This document shows positions 1 to 7,627 of a stretch of 64,000 bases of DNA, one piece after another (position 1 is the first letter of the stretch; every line of letters begins with the position of its first letter). The DNA comes from Acidobacteriota bacterium. Its GTDB lineage: Bacteria > Acidobacteriota > Terriglobia > Bryobacterales > Bryobacteraceae. A program made the position numbers and the translations under genes. The notes under the pieces are model-generated. The model saw only the letters and a list, made by a program, of their open reading frames with translations. It ran no database searches and was not told the DNA's origin. The stretch lies in contig JAFDVZ010000003.1 of NCBI GenBank assembly GCA_018268715.1, positions 62,001-126,000 on the forward strand, in the 5' to 3' direction.

Positions 1-2
1 AC

Positions 3-1886
3 CTGTTGCGGGTGGTCGACCAGGTGGGCCTGAGCACGACGCTCGGGTTGTGGAAGAACAATTACCTCGAAGCCAACTTCGGCTACATGCGCAGCCGCGC
101 GCACGCCGACCGTCCGGGCGGCACGCTGCGCTTCATCTTCCCTGTGAACAACAAGATCGCGTTCACGGTGGAAGGCGGCATGAACGAGAGCCTGATCGCC
201 TCCAACAACTGGGGCCGGGCCGTGGTGGGCGTCCAGTTCGGCAACTTCCTGCGCCCGAAGGAATATCTGAACGTGGACCATCCGGTTCCGGTGGATGTTC
301 CGCGCGTGCGCTATGAAGTGGCCACGCGGATGGTGAAGCGCGGCTCGAGCCCGCCTATCGCCGACGCGGGTCCGGATCAGATCGGCGTACCGTCCGGGAC
401 GATCACTTTGAACGGTTCGGGATCCTACGATCCGAACGGCGAGAAGCTGACCTACCAGTGGGTGGCGGAATCGGGTTCGGTGACCATCAACAATCCGACT
501 TCGGCGGTGGCTACGTTCACCGCGGCGGCCGGCCAGAGCTACTCGTTCCGGCTGACCGTTCGCAATGAAGACGGCCTGACGGCGTCGGCCCGCACCCGGG
601 TGACGACGACGCAGCAGGACAAGGTCCAGATCGTGTTCTTCACGTCGAATCCCGGTTCGATCAACCTGGGGCAGCAATCGACGCTGGCCTGGCAGGTGCT
701 GAACGCGACCGAAGTGACGGTGGACGCCATCGGCGCCGTGCAACCCACGGGCAGCTCTTCGGTGTCGCCGAAACAGACCACGACGTATAAGCTGACCGCG
801 CGCAACGCCATCAGCGAGGCCAACGCCACCGCGACCGTGGTGGTGAACGTCCAGCCGACGGCCTTCACGGCCTGCTACGCCACGCCCACCAACATCAACC
901 TGGGCGAGGCCGCTACGGTGTACTTCCAGACCACGAATGCGACGGCTGTAACGGTTACGCCGCCGGTGCCGGGAGTCGGCACTAGCGGGAGCTTCGTGGT
1001 GTCGCCGACGCAGACCACGACCTACACGCTGCTGGCTACCGGCGCGGGTGGGACTTCGAGCTGCGCGGTGACGGTGTCGGTGAACACGGGTCCGACGGGT
1101 CCGCCGCGGATCATCAAGTTCACGGCGGTTCCGGATTCCATCATCGCCGGCGAGAAGTCGACGTTGCTGTGGAACGTGGAGAACGCCGATACGGTGACCA
1201 TCACGAGCCTGGGTTCGGTGCAGTTGACCGGCACGCAGGACGTGACGCCGATGCAGACCACCAACTACATCCTGACGGCGACGAACAAGACCGGTTCGGC
1301 GACGGCGCAGGCGCTGGTGACGGTGGGCCAGCCGGCTCGCATCACCAGCTTCACGGCGACGCCCACGGTATCGCCGACGCCGGGCGCGAATGTGCGCCTG
1401 GTGTGTCTGGCTGAAAACGCGACCAGCGTGACCATCGCTGGGGCGGGCCAGGTTGCGACGGATGGTTCGGTGATCGTGAACCCGATGGTCGACACGACTT
1501 ACACGTGTACGGCGGTCGGCGTGCGGTCGCAGGACTCCAAGACGCTGATTGTGAAGGTGACGCAGCCGAGCAACCCCGATCCTCCGCCGAGCGGTCCGCC
1601 GCCGACGGTGGTGATCAAGGGCGGTCCGGTGATGGAAACGCTGGTTCGCACGGTGAGCCTGGACGCTTCCTCGTCGTTCAGTTCGGCTGGATACGGTCCA
1701 CTGAAGTATTACTGGACGTCGCGTGAATCGCGGGCGGCGATCGCCAACGGGAACACGGCGACTCCGATCGTGTACTTGGGCAACCTGTACGGCGATTACT
1801 TCTTCGACGTAACGGTGACCGACGCTCGCGGCAACGTGTCGACGGGCACCATCGACGTACGCCTGGTAGTGACTCGCATCCCGTAA
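3..1886 (+). CDS. Outer-membrane/PKD and Ig-like repeat surface protein (5' truncated by window edge)
   Basis: The reading frame is open to the left edge, so this is the C-terminal 628 codons of a longer protein. The first ~100 residues have alternating aromatic/hydrophobic strands resembling the end of a beta-barrel (GLSTTLGLWKNNYLEANFGY, RFIFPVNNKIAF). A PKD domain follows at about residues 115-205 (ADAGPDQ, LNGSGSYDPNGEKLTYQWV). Next are about four Ig-like repeats of ~80 residues sharing the pattern F-T-(S/A)-x-P-x-S-I-x-x-G-x-x-(S/A)-T-L and ending in TTTYxLTA, at about 210-525. A second PKD-like domain closes the protein at about 530-626. A surface-exposed binding or structural role is inferred; no enzyme motif is visible. 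A strong terminator follows directly. Confidence 0.75.
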   Translation: MLRVVDQVGLSTTLGLWKNNYLEANFGYMRSRAHADRPGGTLRFIFPVNNKIAFTVEGGMNESLIASNNWGRAVVGVQFGNFLRPKEYLNVDHPVPVDVPRVRYEVATRMVKRGSSPPIADAGPDQIGVPSGTITLNGSGSYDPNGEKLTYQWVAESGSVTINNPTSAVATFTAAAGQSYSFRLTVRNEDGLTASARTRVTTTQQDKVQIVFFTSNPGSINLGQQSTLAWQVLNATEVTVDAIGAVQPTGSSSVSPKQTTTYKLTARNAISEANATATVVVNVQPTAFTACYATPTNINLGEAATVYFQTTNATAVTVTPPVPGVGTSGSFVVSPTQTTTYTLLATGAGGTSSCAVTVSVNTGPTGPPRIIKFTAVPDSIIAGEKSTLLWNVENADTVTITSLGSVQLTGTQDVTPMQTTNYILTATNKTGSATAQALVTVGQPARITSFTATPTVSPTPGANVRLVCLAENATSVTIAGAGQVATDGSVIVNPMVDTTYTCTAVGVRSQDSKTLIVKVTQPSNPDPPPSGPPPTVVIKGGPVMETLVRTVSLDASSSFSSAGYGPLKYYWTSRESRAAIANGNTATPIVYLGNLYGDYFFDVTVTDARGNVSTGTIDVRLVVTRIP

Positions 1887-1910
1887 ATCCGGGGTGGTTG
1901 GATGAACAGA

Positions 1911-1936
1911 GGCCGGCCTTCGGGCCGGCCTTTTTT
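1911..1936 (+). terminator. Intrinsic terminator of the PKD-protein gene
   Basis: A perfect 8-bp stem GGCCGGCC / GGCCGGCC closes on a TTCG tetraloop (1919-1922) and is followed at once by six T residues. It lies 25 bp after the stop codon, so transcription of the surface-protein gene should end here. It also insulates the convergent minus-strand heparinase-like gene. Confidence 0.95.
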
Positions 1937-1975
1937 ATTGGCGCGCCACGTCGTAGGCGGACCGCATGCCGGGTT

Positions 1976-3862
1976 TCAGCGGCCGGTGAAGCGGTGCACC
2001 GCGTCGAACACGGTGTTGGCGGCCTGGCGGCGAACGATGAGCACGGGAACCTTGTCGGCGGGGTCGCGGCCGGGGCCCACTCCGGTGAAGACCTGAGTGC
2101 CGGCGGCGGCCTTGAATCGCAGGGTCAGCTTCGCGCCTCCGTTTTCCCATTCGGCGGTCCAGACCTCGTCGGTCGACGCAGAGGCGACTTCGGTAACGTG
2201 CTGATAGCCGTTGGCGGCGCCGAGAGGGCCGTCGCGCGGAACCGTCTTCACCGACACCGTCAGCTTGCCGGGCGCGTGGAAGGCCCAGTCATATATGTGC
2301 TCCGTTTCCGAGGCGCACACAAAACGGTCCTCCAACTGGCCGGGGGACAGGCGCAGCTCGCGCGAGAGCTTTACGCCCGGGTACACGGCATCCGCCGATC
2401 CGGTGAAGCGCGTCACCTGCCCTTCCGCCAGCCATTGACCCGCCGCGCCATCGGCAACACCCTGGTTGGCGCCGTCGACCGTTACGGTGTTGTGGGCGAT
2501 GGTGGTCCGGTACCACTCCTGGTGCAGGGGCACCCCATACGCGATGGAGCCGGGGTCGAGACCGAAGGCCCGGCCCGCGCCATAGGTGACGATGTTCAGC
2601 TTGTCGGGGTGGCCGTGGCCGCCGCCGTGACGTCCGAACCGCATGGCGACGGCGGTTCCGCGGGCGCGCAGCATGGCGAAGCCGGCGGAATCGAGCAGGG
2701 CGCTTTCCTCGGGAACGATGGGGCCCTTGGGCGGGTCGGAGTGACCATAGAGCAGAGCCTCCAGCGAGTCCCGGCGCGAGCCCGCGATCAGCCGGCCGTA
2801 CGGGGCTTTGCCCCACCGGGCGTAGGCCACCTCGTAGAGATCGGCCACTGTCGAGACGTTGACTCCAGCGTTGTCGTTGAAGCCGGGCGCGGAGCCGTCG
2901 GGCAGCGCCAGGGCGAGCGGCGCGTCGTACATCTTCGAATAGCGTTCCGAGTACAGGTCGACGCCGGCCAACCGGGCCGCCTCGGCCAGGGGCCAGAGGG
3001 CCTGCAGCGTGTAGACGTGGTAGCCCAACGACCCTTCCCACCACAGGCCGTCGGCAGTGACGCCGCGCTCGATCTGGGCGTGGAAGCCGCGCTCTGGGTC
3101 GTTGATGGCGGCGTCGATCAACGCTTTATCGCCGGTGGCGAAACCCACCACGCCGACCGCGCTGTTCTTCCAGCATTGGATGTTGTGGATGCCCATCTTG
3201 TGCTCGGCGATGACGGCGGCGGCGGGGCGTAGCAGGTCGTCTTCGACGTGAGCGCGCCCGGCGGGACTCATGCGATCGGCGACCAGGCTATAGGCTTGCG
3301 CGACGGGAATCAGCCAGACGCTCTCATCGAGGGTCTGCGCCATCAGCTTGCCGCCTCCCACTTTGTCCTCGCCATTGATGGTGTGACGCGGGTAGGACCG
3401 GTAGCGGTCCGCATAGCCGGTGAGTATGGCGATGGCGCGGGCGGCGAACTCGCCGCGTCCGGTGAGGCGGCTCGCGACCGCGAGGTTCCGCGCCGCGGCG
3501 GAGTTGCGCCCATGAATGAAGTAGAGCGGCACGGAGTCGTACGGCTCGCCCGTGTAGATGGTTCCGCAGACGGGGCAGCGGTGTTTGACTGGAGAGTCCG
3601 TCACCAGGCGCGCGCCGTCCTTCTTGCAGCTATACCAGTGCGGCCACTGGCCACCCTTGTCCGGGATGTCGAGCGGCGTCTTCAGGGCGGATTCAGCCGC
3701 GGCGAGAAGGCGAGCCCGGGCCGTCCGGGCCCATGGGATCGAATCGGCCTTGCGGTTGGCGGCGCCGATCTCTTCGGCGCTGGCGAGCACGGCGCGACGG
3801 GGCGCGTCGGCGGCGAACGCGGTCCACAGCGAACAAAGGGCGAGCCAGGGTGCGGTGCGCAT
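1976..3862 (-). CDS. Secreted heparinase II/III-like polysaccharide lyase
   Basis: A 628-residue protein with an N-terminal signal peptide (residues 1-18, MRTAPWLALCSLWTAFAA). An all-helical alginate-lyase-like region spans about 130-350 (IHNIQCWKNS at 225-234). The C-terminal beta-sheet domain carries the heparinase II/III hallmarks HGGGHGHPDKLN (412-423) and YRTTIAHNTVTVDG (451-464). Residues 79-99 (C79, C96, C99 with CPVCG) look like a small zinc-binding knuckle inserted before the catalytic domain. Such enzymes cleave uronic-acid-containing polysaccharides by beta-elimination in the periplasm; the substrate cannot be read from sequence. It lies 3 bp downstream of the rhamnose mutarotase gene, forming a two-gene operon, which suggests a rhamnose-containing acidic glycan. 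Confidence 0.85.
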   Translation of the reverse strand: MRTAPWLALCSLWTAFAADAPRRAVLASAEEIGAANRKADSIPWARTARARLLAAAESALKTPLDIPDKGGQWPHWYSCKKDGARLVTDSPVKHRCPVCGTIYTGEPYDSVPLYFIHGRNSAAARNLAVASRLTGRGEFAARAIAILTGYADRYRSYPRHTINGEDKVGGGKLMAQTLDESVWLIPVAQAYSLVADRMSPAGRAHVEDDLLRPAAAVIAEHKMGIHNIQCWKNSAVGVVGFATGDKALIDAAINDPERGFHAQIERGVTADGLWWEGSLGYHVYTLQALWPLAEAARLAGVDLYSERYSKMYDAPLALALPDGSAPGFNDNAGVNVSTVADLYEVAYARWGKAPYGRLIAGSRRDSLEALLYGHSDPPKGPIVPEESALLDSAGFAMLRARGTAVAMRFGRHGGGHGHPDKLNIVTYGAGRAFGLDPGSIAYGVPLHQEWYRTTIAHNTVTVDGANQGVADGAAGQWLAEGQVTRFTGSADAVYPGVKLSRELRLSPGQLEDRFVCASETEHIYDWAFHAPGKLTVSVKTVPRDGPLGAANGYQHVTEVASASTDEVWTAEWENGGAKLTLRFKAAAGTQVFTGVGPGRDPADKVPVLIVRRQAANTVFDAVHRFTGR

Positions 3863-3865
3863 GGT

Positions 3866-4189
3866 TCAATCCAGGTGGAAGACTTCGGGCATGTTGGCCC
3901 ACCATTCGCCGGGTTGGCGGGTCTCGAGGGGATGCTGCATGGGCTCCATGATGGCCCACCACTTTTGAGTCGTCGGATCGGCGGCCATCCGGGCCATGTC
4001 GGCCGCGAAATCCTCGCCGTGATATTCGAAATAGCTGAACAGAAAGCCGTCCTTCAGATAGATCGAATAGTTACGGATATTCGACCGCTGGATCATCTCC
4101 AGAACGCCCGGCCACACGTCGGCGTGATACTTCACGTACTCGGCTTCGGCCTCAGGGCGCACGCGATTCACCATACCGTATCGCTTCAT
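3866..4189 (-). CDS. rhaM: L-rhamnose mutarotase
   Basis: A 107-residue cytosolic protein of the RhaM (DUF718) family at the usual length. It starts MKRYGMVNRVRPEAEAEYVK, has the conserved YHADVWPGVLEMI segment and ends in the WWANMPEVFHLD motif typical of the family. RhaM interconverts the alpha and beta anomers of L-rhamnopyranose for the catabolic isomerase. It is the first gene of a minus-strand pair with the lyase and is divergent from the GH78 rhamnosidase, so released rhamnose is probably taken up and used. No rhaA/rhaB/rhaD genes lie in the window. Confidence 0.95.
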   Translation of the reverse strand: MKRYGMVNRVRPEAEAEYVKYHADVWPGVLEMIQRSNIRNYSIYLKDGFLFSYFEYHGEDFAADMARMAADPTTQKWWAIMEPMQHPLETRQPGEWWANMPEVFHLD

Positions 4190-4238
4190 AATGGAAACAT
4201 CGTATCAGCCGGCGGGCGCATTTCGGATAAACTGGTCC

Positions 4239-6599
4239 GTGTCACTCCTCCGGCTCGCTTTCTACGCATCAGCCGCGGCCACGGCGCTGGCGGCGAATCC
4301 CGAATTGTTGACGAATTCCTGGTCCGCTCGGTGGATCACCGCGCCCGGCGCGACCCGCACCGAGTTCGGCGTCTATCATTTCCGCCGCAGTTTCACGCTG
4401 GCCTCCGCGCCCTCTAGTTTCGTGGTGCATGTGTCCGGCGACAATCGCTACCGGCTATACCTGAATGGAGTGAGCGTTTCCGAGGGACCGGCGCGCGGCG
4501 ACCTCTACCACTGGCGCTACGAGACCGTCGACCTGGCGCCGCGCCTGAAGGCGGGGCGTAACGTTCTGGCGGCGGTGGTGTGGAACTTCGGACCGGATGC
4601 GCCGCTCGCGCAGAACACCAACGAGACCGGTTTTCTGCTGCAAGGCGACACGGCCGCCGAGCGGGTGGTGGACACGGGCGCGGAGTGGAGGGCCGCCATC
4701 GACACGGCGTACTCGCCGATTCCGGTGCGCATGGGACGCGACGTTTCGGGCTATTACGTGGTGGGCCCCGGAGAGCGCGTGGACGCCGCCAAGCACCCAT
4801 GGGGATGGGAGACGGCGGATTTCGACGATTCGTCATGGGCCAAGGCGCGGGTGATCGAGCAGGCGGCTCCGCGCGGGGCCAACGATGCGCACACGTTCTG
4901 GATGATGGTCCCGCGAACGATCCCGCCGATGGAGGAGTCGCCCGAAACGCCGCTCAAGTTGCGGATGCGCGACGGGCAGGCGGTGGATGGATCCACGGAG
5001 ACGTCGTGGACCGTGCCCGCCGGGGGCAAACGGACGCTGATTTTCGACCAGGGCTACTACACGACGGGGTTCCCGGAGCTGACCGTCAGCGGAGGTCGCG
5101 GGGCGACAGTCACCATGCGGTTCGCCGAGTCGATGTTTCTACCGGGAGGGTGGAAGAAGGGGAATCGCAATGAGGTGGCAGGCAAGGATTTCAAGGGAAA
5201 CAAGGAAGTCTTCCTGCCCGACGGCGGAGCAAGGCGCCTGTGGCGTCCGCTGTGGTGGCGCACATGGCGCTATATCGAGCTCAGCGTAGAGGGAGGCAAC
5301 GAGCCGCTGACCGTCGATTCGTTCAAAACCACGTTTTCCGGCTATCCTTTCGTGCGGCAGGCCCGCCTTCAAACGTCCGACCCGGCGGCCAACGCCGAGC
5401 TGCAGCGGATGATGGACGTGAGCTGGAAAACGTTGCGCGTCGACGCGCACGAGACGTTCATGGACTGCGCCTACTATGAACAGCTTCAGTACATCGGCGA
5501 CGGACGGCTGGAAGCCCTGGCGGCCATGACGCTCGCGTCCGACACCCGGCTGGTGACCAACGCCGTTCGCACGTTGCAGGACACGCAGACCGCCGACGGG
5601 CTGACCTATTCCCGCGGCCCTTCGCGACTGTATCAGTACATCCCGCCGTTTTCGATGATCTGGATCGGCATGTTGCACGATTACGCCATGTACCGCAACG
5701 ATCGGGCGACGGTGCGCGAACTGGTCCCGGCGGGACGTGGGATTCTCGCCTGGTTCGCCGCCCACCAGAAGGCCAACGGATCGTTGGGGCGGATGCCGTG
5801 GTGGAACTATGTCGACTGGATCCGCTCCTGGCCGCGCGGGGAGGGGCCGATGGGGAAGGACGGCGGGTCGTCGATCCTCGATTTGCTGCTGGTGGCCGCC
5901 TACCAGTGGCAGGCCGATCTCGAGCGGCAACAGGGTTCCGGCTCCCTGGCGGCGGAGTACGAATTGCGGGCGGCGGCGCTCGCCCGGACCGTCCGTGCCC
6001 TGTATTGGGACGCCGGTCGAGGACTGTTTGCCGACACCGAGGCGAAGACCGCATTCTCCCAGCATCAACAGGCGCTGGCGATCCTGACTGGAGTGGTGAA
6101 GGGCGATGAGGCGAAGAGCGTGGCGACGAAGATGCTCGAAGACAAGTCGCTGGTGGAATCGACGCTGTATTTCCGGTACTACGTCCACGCCGCGATGCTG
6201 AAGGCAGGGTTGGGCGACCGATTCCTGGATCAGCTGGGAACGTGGCGCGAAGCCTTGGCGATCGGGCTCACGACCTGGCCCGAAGCGCCGGAACCGTCAC
6301 GCTCGGACGCACATGCCTGGAGTTCGCACATCGCGGTGAACTTCTTCCGCACCATGCTGGGGGTGGAGCCGGCCGCGCCCGGATTCGCCAAGGTCCGAGT
6401 GGCGCCGCACCTGGGCCAGCTCAACGACCTGAGCGGGACCATGCCGCACCCGGCCGGAGCGGTGGACGTGTCGGTGCGCCGCAAGGGAGGCGGCGTCGAG
6501 GCGAAAGTCACGCTGCCCCCAGGAGTTACGGGCGAGTTCGTGTGGAATGGCCAGAAGCGGCCTCTGGCGGCCGGAGTGAATCAGGTGGTTGTGCCGTAA
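4239..6599 (+). CDS. Alpha-L-rhamnosidase (GH78), exported
   Basis: 786 residues from a GTG start at 4239, chosen because it gives a clean signal peptide (SLLRLAFYASAAATALA). An upstream in-frame ATG at 4191 would leave no room for a promoter between this gene and divergent rhaM. The N-terminal half carries the beta-sandwich region of bacterial rhamnosidases (RWITAP, FRRSFTL). The (alpha/alpha)6 barrel begins near LQTSDPAANAELQRMMDVSW and contains DCAYYEQLQYIGDGRLEAL, the conserved acidic stretch of the GH78 active site. The C-terminal strand domain (GFAKVRVAPHLG) is also typical. It hydrolyses terminal alpha-L-rhamnose, feeding rhaM opposite. Confidence 0.9.
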   Translation: MSLLRLAFYASAAATALAANPELLTNSWSARWITAPGATRTEFGVYHFRRSFTLASAPSSFVVHVSGDNRYRLYLNGVSVSEGPARGDLYHWRYETVDLAPRLKAGRNVLAAVVWNFGPDAPLAQNTNETGFLLQGDTAAERVVDTGAEWRAAIDTAYSPIPVRMGRDVSGYYVVGPGERVDAAKHPWGWETADFDDSSWAKARVIEQAAPRGANDAHTFWMMVPRTIPPMEESPETPLKLRMRDGQAVDGSTETSWTVPAGGKRTLIFDQGYYTTGFPELTVSGGRGATVTMRFAESMFLPGGWKKGNRNEVAGKDFKGNKEVFLPDGGARRLWRPLWWRTWRYIELSVEGGNEPLTVDSFKTTFSGYPFVRQARLQTSDPAANAELQRMMDVSWKTLRVDAHETFMDCAYYEQLQYIGDGRLEALAAMTLASDTRLVTNAVRTLQDTQTADGLTYSRGPSRLYQYIPPFSMIWIGMLHDYAMYRNDRATVRELVPAGRGILAWFAAHQKANGSLGRMPWWNYVDWIRSWPRGEGPMGKDGGSSILDLLLVAAYQWQADLERQQGSGSLAAEYELRAAALARTVRALYWDAGRGLFADTEAKTAFSQHQQALAILTGVVKGDEAKSVATKMLEDKSLVESTLYFRYYVHAAMLKAGLGDRFLDQLGTWREALAIGLTTWPEAPEPSRSDAHAWSSHIAVNFFRTMLGVEPAAPGFAKVRVAPHLGQLNDLSGTMPHPAGAVDVSVRRKGGGVEAKVTLPPGVTGEFVWNGQKRPLAAGVNQVVVP

Positions 6600-6712
6600 A
6601 TTCAGGCGAACGCCGCCTCCTGAGTCCTAAGGCGAGTTCTCTATGTCGGCGGGCGACCGGTCGGCCGATGTGCTGACTGAGGCCCGGCTTCGACCGCCGG
6701 CCGGAGAGTCGC

Positions 6713-7627
6713 ATGCGCATACTCGCCTTCTTACTGACCGCACTCATCGCCGCGGCGCAAACGCCGCGGATGTCGCAGCCCGTGCTGGGCTACCTGTTTG
6801 ACGCCGGGTCGCAGTCGGTCCGCGCCGTCTCCGGCGTGCCGGGGGCGGCATCCGCCGATCCCGCCATGGCGCTGGAGGACGCATTCTCCCTTGCATTCGT
6901 GAGGTCCAACGGCGGCCTGGCGGTGGGCGTCGGGAAATCCGGGCGTGTGCTGGCGGCACGCTGGCAGGAGGGCGCGGCGGCGGTGGAAACTCCACTCGAC
7001 ACCGCGTTCGGAGCGCCAGAGCGGGTCGCGTTCGCCCGAGGCGCCGACCGGGCGCTGCTCGCCTCCCCACAAGGCGTTGAACTGATATCCGGCCTGGCCG
7101 GAACGCCTGAATCCATGTGGGCTTACGCGGCGCAAGCGCTGGGCGGCGCGCCGGTGGGCGTGGATTTGAGTGGTGACGGAGCGGTTGCCGCGGTAACACT
7201 CGACTCCGGACAGATCGTGGAGGCGTCCGCGGATGGGGTGCGGCCGGTGGCGACTGGCTCGGCGGCGCGATACGTGGCCGGCGGGCGCGATCTGCTCGTG
7301 TATTCGAAGGGTGGACTGTCGCTTGTGACGGAGGATGGCGTAACCGCTGTCGCCGACGGCATTGGCGACGGCGCCGAATTGGCGGGCGCGTCACCGGATA
7401 GGGCGGTGCTGTACAACTCCCGCACCGGCGTCGTGACGTTGGTGGACCTTGCCGACGGACGCCGGTCGGACATCAGCGGGTATAGCCCGGCGCGGGCGCA
7501 GGCGCTGTCGATCAGCGGACTGTTCTACTTCGAAGACGCCGAGCGGGGTGGATTGCTGCTCGATGCAAACGCGAGTCCCCCACGGGTGTCCGTTGTGCCT
7601 GGCGTCGACGTCCGGAGGGCGCAATGA
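6713..7627 (+). CDS. Secreted protein of unknown function, beta-propeller-like
   Basis: 304 residues with a signal peptide (MRILAFLLTALIAAAQ). The rest is a series of ~40-residue beta-rich units with repeated G-x-(A/V)-x-V and DG(V/R) turns (for example DLSGDGAVAAVTLDSGQIVEASADG), like a low-similarity beta-propeller. No catalytic motif is visible. Its stop overlaps the start of the NIDO/Ig-repeat gene by four bases (ATGA), so the two are translationally coupled and probably work at the same place outside the cell. I do not recognise the family. Confidence 0.7.
   Translation: MRILAFLLTALIAAAQTPRMSQPVLGYLFDAGSQSVRAVSGVPGAASADPAMALEDAFSLAFVRSNGGLAVGVGKSGRVLAARWQEGAAAVETPLDTAFGAPERVAFARGADRALLASPQGVELISGLAGTPESMWAYAAQALGGAPVGVDLSGDGAVAAVTLDSGQIVEASADGVRPVATGSAARYVAGGRDLLVYSKGGLSLVTEDGVTAVADGIGDGAELAGASPDRAVLYNSRTGVVTLVDLADGRRSDISGYSPARAQALSISGLFYFEDAERGGLLLDANASPPRVSVVPGVDVRRAQ

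Noticed and set aside
1898-4417. Two long plus-strand open frames opposite the lyase and rhaM
   Set aside because: Their composition is that of antisense shadows, and the minus-strand genes have clear families.
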